Shown one piece after another: positions 9,014-15,804 of a stretch of 15,806 nt of DNA. The stretch spans positions 1-15,806 of the forward strand of contig JADGHI010000031.1 in assembly GCA_019689515.1 (NCBI GenBank), read 5' to 3'. Position numbers and translations under genes: made by a program. The notes below the pieces were generated by a model. The model saw only the letters and a program-made list of their open reading frames with translations. It had not been told where the DNA came from and searched no databases. This stretch comes from Acetobacteraceae bacterium (GTDB taxonomy: Bacteria > Pseudomonadota > Alphaproteobacteria > Acetobacterales > Acetobacteraceae). Each line of letters opens with the position of its first letter. Position 1 is the stretch's first letter.

Positions 9014-9933
9014 GCGCCACTCGCAAGCCACCTCGTCTTGGCATGGGCCTTTCGGCCCTGATCGGCGACGCCCCGCCGCTCGCCGAGGCGGATCGTCCGG
9101 GCTCCGCTCCGGCCGCGGCGGGCGCCGGTACCGGACAGCGTGTCCTGCCGATCGAGGCGCTGGAGCCAGGACCCTTCCAGCCCCGCGGCCCAATGGAGCC
9201 GGACGGCCTGGCGGAACTCGCGGCCTCGATCCGCGAGCACGGCGTGCTCCAGCCCATCCTGGTCCGGCCCAAGCCCGGCGCTCCTGGGACCTATCAGATC
9301 GTCGGTGGCGAACGGCGTTGGCGTGCCGCCCAGGCCGCGGGGCTGCATGAGGTCCCGGTCACCATCCGCGCCCTGGGCGATCGTGAGGCCATGGCCGCCG
9401 CCCTGGTGGAGAACCTCCAGCGCCAGGACCTCAACGCGCTTGAGGAGGCTGAGGGCTATTCCCGCCTGATTGAGGAATTCGGCCTCACCCAGGACGCGCT
9501 CGGCAAGGCTGTCGGCAAGAGCCGCAGTCACGTCGCGAACACGCTGCGGCTGCTCGGCCTGCCGCCGCGCGTGCGCGAGCTGCTGCGCAACGGCCAGCTC
9601 ACCGCCGGTCACGCCCGTGCCATCCTGACGGCGGACGACCCGGAGAAGCTCGCCACCACCGTGGTCGTCCGCGGCCTCAGCGTGCGCCAGACCGAGGCCC
9701 TCGCGGCCGCCAAGCCGCGCGAGCCCCGGGCGCCGAAGGCCGACCGCGATCGGGGCGGCGACTCAGGCCGGGATCCCGACGTCGCCGCACTGGAGCGCGA
9801 CCTGACCGAACGGCTCGGTCTGCGCGTCACCATCCATCCGCGCGGCGGAGGCGGTGGTCAGCTCGTCATTGCCTATCGCGACCTTGACCAGCTCGACGGG
9901 CTGATCCGTCTGCTCAATCCGGATGCCCGGTAG
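9010..9933 (+). CDS. parB: Chromosome partitioning protein ParB (Spo0J)
   Basis: CTP-dependent DNA clamp that loads at parS and spreads along neighbouring DNA. The 307 residues contain the N-terminal ParA-contact peptide LGMGLSALIGD (10-20), a loose Ala/Pro/Gly-rich linker, the ParB/Srx domain from VLPIEALEPGPFQPR, the CTP-binding GERRWR (100-105) and ENLQRQDLN (134-142), and the HTH LTQDALGKAVGKSRSHVANT (159-178) that reads parS. A charged linker (about 235-256) precedes the C-terminal dimerisation domain LERDLTERLGLRVTIH. The ATG overlaps the parA stop as ATGA, so the two are translationally coupled. It is the last gene of the plus-strand run; its two predicted binding sites lie upstream within the same run. 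Confidence 0.97.
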   Translation: MSATRKPPRLGMGLSALIGDAPPLAEADRPGSAPAAAGAGTGQRVLPIEALEPGPFQPRGPMEPDGLAELAASIREHGVLQPILVRPKPGAPGTYQIVGGERRWRAAQAAGLHEVPVTIRALGDREAMAAALVENLQRQDLNALEEAEGYSRLIEEFGLTQDALGKAVGKSRSHVANTLRLLGLPPRVRELLRNGQLTAGHARAILTADDPEKLATTVVVRGLSVRQTEALAAAKPREPRAPKADRDRGGDSGRDPDVAALERDLTERLGLRVTIHPRGGGGGQLVIAYRDLDQLDGLIRLLNPDAR

Positions 9934-9993
9934 AGAACGCTGGCCTGTCACTTCGGCCCGGCCCGACCGGTCGTGGCGGCTGATCATCACGAC

Positions 9994-10028
9994 GGCAGGC
10001 GGGTTCGGCCATGGGCCGGCTGCCTGCC
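9994..10028 (+). terminator. Imperfect hairpin after parB, possible terminator
   Basis: GGCAGGC (9994-10000) pairs with GCCTGCC (10022-10028), and inside it CGGCC (10006-10010) pairs with GGCCG (10014-10018) around a three-base loop. The two stems are separated by unequal unpaired strands. It lies about 60 bases past the parB stop. Only two T residues follow, so intrinsic termination is doubtful and a purely structural or chance repeat is possible at this GC content. Confidence 0.35.
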
Positions 10029-10093
10029 TTCAGGTCCAGGCCGCAAGCCGCGGTCCCGATCATCCGGCGACCCGCTCTGCTGAGGATCCGGTG

Positions 10094-10125
10094 ACCGATC
10101 GGACGATTCCGCCTCGCCGATCGGT
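10094..10125 (+). terminator. Inverted repeat with following T-rich bases, second terminator candidate after parB
   Basis: ACCGATCGG (10094-10102) and CCGATCGGT (10117-10125) form a perfect 9-bp stem with a 14-base loop, followed by TCTTC. Each arm contains the self-complementary CCGATCGG, so the element could equally be a pair of protein-binding half sites. It lies between parB and the small secreted-protein gene. Confidence 0.35.
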
Positions 10126-10170
10126 TCTTCGAACGCAGCCGCGTCGATTCGACGGATGCTCGGCGAGCGC

Positions 10171-10273
10171 GATGGTAATATTGCGGCACGAAATAAATGC
10201 CGGGATCGCGCCGAGTAAATTCGATGTCACGCTGTGGAAGCTTATGGGAGAGGCGATCACGCATATGTTAAGA
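10171..10273 (+). promoter_or_regulatory. AT-richer leader region upstream of the small secreted-protein gene
   Basis: By hand count 53 of these 103 bases are A or T, against roughly 30% in the surrounding sequence. Runs such as AATATT, AAATAAAT and TATGTTA occur only here. This is what promoter DNA looks like in a high-GC genome, and the next gene starts at 10325 on the + strand. I cannot name one -35/-10 pair with confidence; TATGTT at 10264-10269 and TATGGG at 10243-10248 are the best -10 candidates. An open frame crosses the region but its codons are unlike the neighbouring genes, so I do not treat it as coding. Confidence 0.45.
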
Positions 10274-10304
10274 GCGCATTGCGCGCCTCCCGCGCGCGGT
10301 GCGC
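10274..10304 (+). promoter_or_regulatory. 13-bp RNA hairpin in the leader just before the ribosome binding site
   Basis: GCGCATTGCGCGC (10274-10286) pairs along its whole length with GCGCGCGGTGCGC (10292-10304) around the loop CTCCC. Two of the 13 pairs are U-G, and these would be A-C mismatches in the opposite transcript, so the structure favours a + strand RNA. The hairpin ends five bases before the AGGGGA of the next gene (10309-10314), and loop bases could pair with the Gs of that site. No T tract follows, so a terminator is less likely than a leader structure affecting stability or translation. Confidence 0.5.
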
Positions 10305-10324
10305 AACCAGGGGATCAGCCTTCC

Positions 10325-10555
10325 ATGCGCAAGGTTCTGCTTTCGTCGCTCGGCCTCCTTGGCCTGGCGGCTGTCGGGACACCCGCTGCGTCCGGTGCCG
10401 AGGTCCAGGTGGCGCCCGGCATCATCGCCATGACCAGCAGTGAGCCAAGCCAGGTGCAGGCCGCACCGGCCGTCGTCGATCGCGGAACCGCTGCGGAGGA
10501 CGACTCCGCCGCCCGCCGCAGGCGCCGCCGCCGCGGTGGCACCAGGCACCAATAA
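10325..10555 (+). CDS. Small predicted secreted protein with an Arg-rich tail, function unknown
   Basis: I do not recognise this 76-residue protein. It begins MRKVLLSSLGLLGLAAVG followed by TPAASGA, a standard Sec signal peptide with likely cleavage near residue 25 (SGA then E). The mature part of about 50 residues is Ala/Val/Gln-rich, has an acidic patch (AEDD, 57-60), and then seven arginines (64-70) and GGTRHQ. It has no cysteines and no second membrane segment. The start is supported by AGGGGA ten bases ahead and by the signal peptide; the open frame continues upstream through the AT-richer leader, which I read as untranslated. It stands alone between parB and a convergent aminotransferase gene. 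Periplasmic location is inferred. It could be a nucleic-acid, polyanion or envelope-binding peptide, but nothing in the sequence proves that. Confidence 0.6.
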   Translation: MRKVLLSSLGLLGLAAVGTPAASGAEVQVAPGIIAMTSSEPSQVQAAPAVVDRGTAAEDDSAARRRRRRRGGTRHQ

Positions 10556-10556
10556 C

Positions 10557-10588
10557 GCGCTCCTCCGGCTTGGCCGGCGCGGGAGCGC
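10557..10588 (+). terminator. Hairpin right after the small secreted-protein gene
   Basis: It starts one base after the TAA. GCGCTCC (10557-10563) pairs with GGAGCGC (10582-10588), and inside CCGGC (10565-10569) pairs with GCCGG (10573-10577) around TTG. Position and stem strength suit a terminator for the plus-strand gene, but no T run follows. Confidence 0.4.
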
Positions 10589-10679
10589 CGCCGCTATCGG
10601 ACACCACGGCCGGGTCACGATCCCGGTGGGAGCCGAAGCGGCGGACCGGTGCGCCGGCCGACCGGGTAAGGCTTGCTGA

Positions 10680-10712
10680 AGGCGGGCGGACGCGCGGCCC
10701 TCTCGCCCGCCT
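10680..10712 (-). terminator. Hairpin at the end of the WbpE-like aminotransferase gene
   Basis: AGGCGGGCG (10680-10688) and CGCCCGCCT (10704-10712) form a perfect 9-bp stem with a 15-base loop. Read on the minus strand it begins at the last base of the stop codon and is followed by TTCAGC. This is the best terminator candidate for the minus-strand polysaccharide genes, though the T tract is short. Confidence 0.45.
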
Positions 10713-11881
10713 CAGCCTCGCGTGGCGGCGATCAGCATGGCGCAGATCCGCTCGACCTGCGCCGTGCTGAGATAGGGGTGCATCGGCAGGGACAGCACGC
10801 GCTCCGCCAGCGCCTCGCTGACCGGCAGCGGCGGCGCCCCACCCGCGATCGCCGTCCGGTGTGCCTCCGCATAGGCCGGCTGCCGGTGCAGGGGGCGCGG
10901 ATAGTAGATCCCCGTCGGGATGCCCTGCGCCTTGAGCGCCGCCGCCACCCGGTCGCGCTCGGCCCGGTCGCGGAGCCGCACCGTGTAGAGGCCGCGCGCA
11001 TTCACCGCCCCGGCGCTTCGCGCCGCCTGCACCCCGATCCCGCTCTCCTTCAGCAGCGAGTCGTAGAGCGCGCCGATCCGTCCACGCGCCGCCAGCTCGT
11101 CCTCGAACAGCCGCAGCTTCGCCAGCAGCACCGCCGCCTGGATGGTGTCGAGCCGCCCGTTCATCCCGGTGCGCAGCACCTCGTAGCGCGTTGTGCCCTC
11201 GCCATGCGTGCGCAGGCTGCGGTAGAGTTCAGCCCGCTCCGCACTGCGGGTCAGCAGCGCGCCGCCGTCGCCGTAGCAGCCCAGCGTCTTGGTCGGGTAG
11301 AAGCTCAGCGCCGTCGCATCGGCCCAGGCGCCGAGCCGCACGCCGTCCAGCGCCGCGCCGAAGGCCTGCGCCGCGTCGTCGAGTGCGAACATCCCCTCAC
11401 GCCGGCAGATGTCGAGGATCGCGGGCCAGTCCGCCGGGAGGCCGAACAGGTCCACGCCGACCACGACCCGCGGCCGTAGCCGGCCCTCGGCGCGGACCAG
11501 CGCGACGCGTCGTTCCAGATCGGCCAGGTCGAGGTTGAAGCTCGTCTCCTCGACATCCACGAAGACCGGCGTCGCGCCCAGGACCAGCGGCACCTCGGCC
11601 GTGGCGGTGTAGGTGAAGGCCGGCAGGAACACCGCGTCGCCGGGGCCGATGCCCTCGGCCATCATCGCGATCTGCAGCGCGTCCGTGCCGGAGGACACGC
11701 CCACGCAGTGCACGCCCTGCCCGCAGAAGGCGGCGAGCCGCCCCTCCAGCTCCTCCACCTCCGGCCCGTTGATGTAACGGCCGTGGTCGAGCACCGCGGC
11801 GATGCGCCGGTCGAGATCGGCGCGGATCAATGCCTGCTGCGCCTGGATGTCGAACAGCGCGATGCGGGCGGAATCGGTCAT
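10712..11881 (-). CDS. DegT/DnrJ/EryC1/StrS aminotransferase, WbpE-like nucleotide-sugar aminotransferase
   Basis: PLP-dependent enzyme of 389 residues that puts an amino group on a keto nucleotide sugar. It closely resembles what I remember of WbpE of Pseudomonas aeruginosa, which acts on UDP-3-keto-GlcNAcA: INGPEVEELEGRLAAF, SSGTDALQIAMMAEGIGPGD, PAFTYTATAEVPLVLGA, LDDAAQAFGA (Asp169 near the PLP ring nitrogen), then SFYPTKTLGCYGDGGA with Lys198 as the PLP lysine, and LSLPMHPYL near the end. I chose the ATG at 11881, which has GAGG six bases upstream; the open frame extends 14 codons further without support. It follows the WbpA-like gene after 122 bases. The 3-dehydrogenase and acetyltransferase that complete the Wbp route are not here, so the exact sugar (3-amino or 4-amino) is inference. 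Confidence 0.9.
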   Translation of the reverse strand: MTDSARIALFDIQAQQALIRADLDRRIAAVLDHGRYINGPEVEELEGRLAAFCGQGVHCVGVSSGTDALQIAMMAEGIGPGDAVFLPAFTYTATAEVPLVLGATPVFVDVEETSFNLDLADLERRVALVRAEGRLRPRVVVGVDLFGLPADWPAILDICRREGMFALDDAAQAFGAALDGVRLGAWADATALSFYPTKTLGCYGDGGALLTRSAERAELYRSLRTHGEGTTRYEVLRTGMNGRLDTIQAAVLLAKLRLFEDELAARGRIGALYDSLLKESGIGVQAARSAGAVNARGLYTVRLRDRAERDRVAAALKAQGIPTGIYYPRPLHRQPAYAEAHRTAIAGGAPPLPVSEALAERVLSLPMHPYLSTAQVERICAMLIAATRG

Positions 11882-11948
11882 GCAATGCCTCGATCCATGG
11901 TGGCCCTCCGGCGGCTCCTTCAACTGAACTCAGGCGAAGAAGGCGCGC

Positions 11949-12005
11949 GAACCGGCTCCCGTCCGCCCCGGCGTCCACAGGGGAGGGGTGGGGCGAGGCC
12001 GGTTC
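11949..12005. repeat. Inverted repeat in the gap between WbpA-like and WbpE-like genes
   Basis: GAACCGGC (11949-11956) and GCCGGTTC (11998-12005) are perfect inverted copies 41 bases apart; the right arm overlaps the stop codon of the WbpA-like gene. Between them lies the low-complexity stretch CAGGGGAGGGGTGGGGCGAG. It resembles the short GC-rich palindromic elements scattered between genes in many proteobacteria. There is only one copy in this window, so its repeat nature is unproven. Confidence 0.4.
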
Positions 12006-13401
12006 AGGCCTGGATGATCTCGGCTCCCCGGTTAGCCGGGGCCGTCGCGCCGGCCAAGTCACCCTTCATGTCCGGATGCTGCAATGCCTCGCCGCCCGCT
12101 GCGCCGCCGCGCAGCACGCCGCGCGTGTCCACGACCAGCCGCGCATGGCGGCGCACCAGGTCGAGGTCCATCGCGCGGTGCGGCGTCACCAACACGACCG
12201 CGTCGTAGCTGCCGAGCATCGCCGCATCCAGGTCGCGGCTGACCAGCTCGGGCGCCGTGCCGCCCAGCCGCCGCGTCACCGGGAAGCGCGGCACCAGGGG
12301 GTCGTGGTATTCGACCGTCGCCCCGTGCCCGACGAGCAGGCGGAAGATCTCGACGGCCGGGCTCTCGCGCGTGTCCGGCACCTCCGGCTTGTAGGCGAGG
12401 CCGAGCAGCAGCACGCGCGCCCCGTGGAGGGTCCGCCCGCGCCGGTCCAGCGCATCGCGCAGCCGGCCCACCACATAGGCCGGCATGGCGTCGTTCACCC
12501 GCCCGGCCAGCTCGATGAAATCCGTCGCGAGCCCCATCTCGCGCGCCTTCCAGGCGAGGTACCAGGGATCCACCGGGATGCAGTGCCCGCCGAGTCCCGG
12601 GCCGGGCCGGAACGGCATGAAGCCGAAGGGCTTGGTCGCGGCCGCGTCGATCACCTCGTGCACGTCGAGGCCCATGGCGTGGCAGAGGCGCTTCAGCTCG
12701 TTCACCAGGCCGATGTTCACCGCGCGGAACACGTTCTCGTAGAGCTTCGCCAGCTCCGCGACCGCGAGCGAGGAGACCGGCACGAGCGACCCCGCCACCG
12801 CGCCGTAGAGCGCCTTCGCCACCTCCAGGCAAGCCGGGGTGTGGCCCGCGACCAGCTTCGGCACGCGCGCGACGGTGCGCTCCGGATGGCCCGGGTCCTC
12901 GCGCTCCGGGCTGTAGATGGCGAAGCCGTCCACGCCCGGCGTCAGGCCCGCGGCGCGCAGCGCGGGCACGACGTAGCCTTCGGTCGTTCCCGGATAGGTC
13001 GTGCTTTCGAGCCCGACGGCCTGGCCGGGGCGGAGGTGCAGCGACAGGCCCGCCAGCGTCCGGCGCACCGCGGTGAGGTCGGGCTCCTTGTGCGGGCCGA
13101 TCGGCGTCGGCACGCAGATGAGGATCGCATCGCACTCCGCCGCCGCGTCCAGCTCTTCATGCGCGGTGATCCGCGCCGCCGCGACGCGCGCATCGGCGAT
13201 CCCGTGCACCGGGCTGCGGCCCTCGTTTACCGCGCGCACCTTGCGCGCATCGATGTCGAAGCCGGAGACGGCGAAGCCGACCTCGGCGAAGCGCAGCGCG
13301 AGGGGCATGCCGACATAGCCGAGCCCGACCACGCCGATCCGCGCCTGCCGCGCCCTGAGCCGCGCGATCAGCGCCTCTGCGACGCTCAGGCCGAGATTCA
13401 C
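12004..13401 (-). CDS. UDP-N-acetyl-D-glucosamine 6-dehydrogenase, WbpA-like
   Basis: NAD-dependent enzyme that oxidises C6 of a UDP-N-acetylhexosamine in two steps to the uronic acid, for surface polysaccharide. The 465 residues show the nucleotide-binding fold RIGVVGLGYVGMPLALRF (GLGYVG 26-31), CVPTP (96-100), ESTTYPGTTE (132-141), the middle-domain block LAKLYENVFRAVNIGLVNEL (218-237), and the active-site GGHCIPVDPWYL (271-282) with the catalytic Cys274. The C-terminal domain includes LLLGLAYKPEVPDTRESPA. The sequence suits the N-acetyl (WbpA/Vi TviB) branch better than plain UDP-glucose dehydrogenase. The GTG at 13401 overlaps the TGA of the WbpM-like gene as GTGA, indicating coupling. 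The last 30 or so residues are a loose tail beyond the usual family length. Confidence 0.92.
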   Translation of the reverse strand: MNLGLSVAEALIARLRARQARIGVVGLGYVGMPLALRFAEVGFAVSGFDIDARKVRAVNEGRSPVHGIADARVAAARITAHEELDAAAECDAILICVPTPIGPHKEPDLTAVRRTLAGLSLHLRPGQAVGLESTTYPGTTEGYVVPALRAAGLTPGVDGFAIYSPEREDPGHPERTVARVPKLVAGHTPACLEVAKALYGAVAGSLVPVSSLAVAELAKLYENVFRAVNIGLVNELKRLCHAMGLDVHEVIDAAATKPFGFMPFRPGPGLGGHCIPVDPWYLAWKAREMGLATDFIELAGRVNDAMPAYVVGRLRDALDRRGRTLHGARVLLLGLAYKPEVPDTRESPAVEIFRLLVGHGATVEYHDPLVPRFPVTRRLGGTAPELVSRDLDAAMLGSYDAVVLVTPHRAMDLDLVRRHARLVVDTRGVLRGGAAGGEALQHPDMKGDLAGATAPANRGAEIIQA

Positions 13402-15428
13402 GACGCCGCGCCGAGACCGCCTGACTCGGGGGAGCCGCCAGTGGCGGTGCCGGATGGCTCGCCGCTGCTCTCGGAGCTGCTGCGCTCGAACTCCGGCACC
13501 AGCCGCGCGAGCTGGGCGAGTGCGGCGCGGCGCGCGCCGGCGCGGCAGGCGGCGGCGATCTCGTCGATGGCGCGTCCGACCAGCGCGGCGTCGGCGGTGC
13601 GGGGCGTTGCCATCAGCAGGCCGGGGAAGCGCGTCTCGCGCGGCGGCTCCTGGCCGTGGAACAGCTCCTCGTAGAGCTTCTCGCCGGGGCGCAGGCCGGT
13701 GAAGCGGATCTCCACGTCCACCTCGGGCCGGAGGCCGGCGAGGCGGATCATGCGCCGCGCCAGGTCCACGATCTTCACCGGCTTGCCCATGTCGAGGACG
13801 AAAATTCCGCCCTCGGCCAGCTCGGCCGGGCGGTCCTCCCGGTCCTCGGCGCCGACGACGCTCGCCTGCAGCACCAGCCCCACCGCCTCGCGCACCGTCA
13901 TGAAGTAGCGGCGCATCTCCGGATGGGTGACGGTGAGCGGCCCGCCGCGCTCCAACTGCCGGCGGAAGAGCGGCACCACGCTCCCGGTCGAGCCGAGCAC
14001 GTTGCCGAAGCGCACGGTGACGCAGCGCATCATGCCGCTCTTGCGCTCGGTGCGCGCCTGGCGGTCGAGCGCCTGGCAATACATTTCCGCCAGCCGCTTC
14101 GAGGCCCCCATCACCGAGGTCGGGTTCACCGCCTTGTCGGTCGAGATCAGCACCATCAGCGACGCGCCCGCCGCCCGCGCCGCATCGGCCACGACGCGCG
14201 TGCCGTAGGCGTTGGTCAGCAGCCCCTCCAGCGGGTCACGCTCGACCATCGGCACGTGCTTGAGCGCCGCGGCGTGGAAGACGAGCTCGGGGCGGAGCTC
14301 CTCGAACAGCCGGCGGATGCGCGGCTCGTCGCGCACATCGGCGAGCACGGCGCGGCGCGGGAGGTCGGGATACCGCTCCGACAGCTCCAGCTCGATCTCG
14401 TAGAGCAGGAACTCGCCGTGATCGAGCAGCACCAGCTCCGCCGGGCCGAAGCCCGCGAGCTGGCGCGCGAGCTCGCCGCCGATCGTTCCGCCCGCGCCGG
14501 TAACCAGCACGCGCCGGCCCTGGATCAGCCGCGCCATGCCCTCGCGGTCGAGCGGGACCTGCGGACGGTCGAGCAGCTCTTCGATCGAGACCGGGCGCAG
14601 TTCGATCCGCCGCGCCGGGTCCGCCCCCGTTTCGGCCGAGCCGCGGCGCGCCTGGGTCTCGATCAGCATCAGCCGGGGCGGCGCGTGGCGCACCGGCACG
14701 CCGTGGCGGTCCGCCGCGTCGAGCAGGCGTTCCAGCGCGACGCCCTGGATCTGCGGTCCCGCGAGCACGATCAGGTCCGGCAGCCGCTCCTGCGCGCGCA
14801 GCCGGTCGAGCACCTCGCCGATCTCCTCCGCCGTGCCGAGGATCGGATGGCCGTGGATGCGCCGCCCGGTCTGCCGCGCGCGCAGCGAGAGGATGCCCTG
14901 CACGCGGTAGCGTGGCGTCCGCTCCTGCGCGAGCGCGCGGAGGAACAGGTCCACCCCGTCGCCGGCGCCGACCAGCAGCACCGATTGCGACGGCGCCCCG
15001 CCGCTCCCGTTCGCGTCCCCTGCGGCACGGCCCACATGGCGCACCCGCCCGGCGATGCGCGGGGCGGCGAGCAGGGCGGTCAGCACAAGCGCATGGGCCA
15101 CGGGGAAGGCCGGATTTGCCGGCCGCCAGACGCCGGGCAGGTGCAGCGCCGCCCAGAACAGCGCCGCTCCACCCACCGAGGCCCCGGCCAGGGCGAGCAG
15201 GTCCGGCAGGCCGGCATAGCGCCAGTACTGCGTCGGCAGCCGCACCGGCAGGCCGGCGGCGAGCAGCGAGAGTCCCGCGCCGGGCAGCGCCAGCGCCCAC
15301 CAGAGGCGCGACTCCGGCCCGGCTCCTCCCGGCGCGGCGATCCACAGCGCCGCCGGCAGGGCGAGCATGCCGATCAGCCCGTCGAGCACGAGGTTGAGCA
15401 GGATCCGGTGCGGCGGGAGGCTGGCCAT
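13398..15428 (-). CDS. Membrane-anchored UDP-sugar 4,6-dehydratase, WbpM/CapD-like
   Basis: Polytopic NDP-sugar dehydratase that turns UDP-GlcNAc into the 4-keto-6-deoxy sugar for O-antigen or capsule. The 676 residues match WbpM-type length. Four hydrophobic segments (about 10-33, 45-64, 74-98, 108-127) form the membrane anchor. A first Rossmann-like CoA-binding-type domain starts SVLLVGAGDGVDLFLRAL (149-166). The catalytic short-chain dehydrogenase domain starts VLVTGAGGTIGGELARQL (307-324), with HAAALKHVPMVE (385-396), LISTDKAVNP (427-436), VMGASKR (439-445) carrying the Met-Lys of the S-M-K type active site, RFGNVLGSTGSVVPLF, and GLRPGEKLYEEL (578-589). I chose the ATG at 15428, directly before the first membrane segment; the frame stays open for 109 more codons of low-complexity sequence. 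An unusual Ser/Gly/Glu-rich tail (650-676) ends the protein. Confidence 0.93.
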   Translation of the reverse strand: MASLPPHRILLNLVLDGLIGMLALPAALWIAAPGGAGPESRLWWALALPGAGLSLLAAGLPVRLPTQYWRYAGLPDLLALAGASVGGAALFWAALHLPGVWRPANPAFPVAHALVLTALLAAPRIAGRVRHVGRAAGDANGSGGAPSQSVLLVGAGDGVDLFLRALAQERTPRYRVQGILSLRARQTGRRIHGHPILGTAEEIGEVLDRLRAQERLPDLIVLAGPQIQGVALERLLDAADRHGVPVRHAPPRLMLIETQARRGSAETGADPARRIELRPVSIEELLDRPQVPLDREGMARLIQGRRVLVTGAGGTIGGELARQLAGFGPAELVLLDHGEFLLYEIELELSERYPDLPRRAVLADVRDEPRIRRLFEELRPELVFHAAALKHVPMVERDPLEGLLTNAYGTRVVADAARAAGASLMVLISTDKAVNPTSVMGASKRLAEMYCQALDRQARTERKSGMMRCVTVRFGNVLGSTGSVVPLFRRQLERGGPLTVTHPEMRRYFMTVREAVGLVLQASVVGAEDREDRPAELAEGGIFVLDMGKPVKIVDLARRMIRLAGLRPEVDVEIRFTGLRPGEKLYEELFHGQEPPRETRFPGLLMATPRTADAALVGRAIDEIAAACRAGARRAALAQLARLVPEFERSSSESSGEPSGTATGGSPESGGLGAAS

Positions 15429-15723
15429 GATCCGCCCGCTATAAGCGCCTCGTCGGTGCCATGCCAGCGTGGGCGCGGGGAAGGGCTGATTCGCGGGCGA
15501 TCCGGCCTCGGGCCGCGCCGCCTCGTCCCTCGCATCTGGCGCGGCCGGGCCGCGCGGGTCCGCCGCGCCGGGGACATCGGCAAGCGGCCCGGCCGTGCGC
15601 ACCACACCGGCGCGCCGCATCAGGATGCTCTCCGGCGCCCGCACTGGTGCGGGCCGTATCGTCGGCCCACCTTCGGCCCGCAGTGTCCTCACTTCCCGCC
15701 GTGCGGCGAGCACCGGCCGCGCT
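15429..15723. other. Upstream region of the WbpM-like gene, no supported gene
   Basis: A minus-strand frame in phase with the WbpM-like gene is open through this stretch to an ATG at 15755, encoding an Ala/Arg/Pro-rich segment of 109 residues with no domain I recognise. Open frames on the other strand are of the same low-complexity kind. At this GC content stops are rare, so I read the region as mostly non-coding upstream DNA of the polysaccharide genes. Confidence 0.4.
15438..15467 (-). promoter_or_regulatory. Possible promoter of the polysaccharide genes
   Basis: On the minus strand CTGGCA (15467-15462, four of six -35 positions) is followed after 18 bases by TATAGC (15443-15438, four of six -10 positions). 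Transcription would start around 15431, three bases before the chosen start codon, giving a nearly leaderless message. The match is weak and could be chance. Confidence 0.22.
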
Positions 15724-15804
15724 TCAGCCGCTCTGGCCACTGGCTTGGTCTCCACGGCCCCTGTCAGCCGGCAGCGGTGCGAGGCGGCGGTAGAGCGCGA
15801 CGAG
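15724..15804 (-). CDS. C-terminal end of an unidentified upstream gene (partial)
   Basis: A minus-strand frame enters from the right edge and ends at a TGA (15726-15724), showing 26 residues beginning LVALYRRLAPLPADRGRGDQ. The Leu/Tyr/Arg-containing end resembles the cytoplasmic tail of polytopic sugar-phosphate transferases that often precede WbpM-type genes, but 26 residues cannot identify a family. Frames are open easily at this GC content, so even its being a gene is uncertain. Confidence 0.3.
   Translation of the reverse strand, partial: LVALYRRLAPLPADRGRGDQASGQSG

Noticed and set aside
8198..9933. Whether parA/parB might be a plasmid partition pair, making the window a replicon or mobile element.
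   Set aside because: The ParA form is short and chromosomal in type, the consensus parS is the chromosomal one, and the genes are fused to mnmE-mnmG-rsmG. No replication initiator, transposase or integrase is seen.
10171..10324. Longer version of the small secreted protein, starting MVILRHEINAG.
   Set aside because: It would bury the signal peptide in the middle of the protein, crosses the AT-richer leader and the hairpin, and has codon use unlike the neighbours.
13402..14079. N-terminal extension of the WbpA-like frame inside the WbpM-like gene.
   Set aside because: It is Arg/Ala/Pro-rich shadow of the dehydratase catalytic domain. The GTG at 13401 gives the normal family start and a GTGA overlap.
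15461..15793. Plus-strand frame of 110 codons at the right edge.
   Set aside because: Arg/Pro/Ala-rich low-complexity translation with no ribosome binding site that I can see and no recognisable domain.
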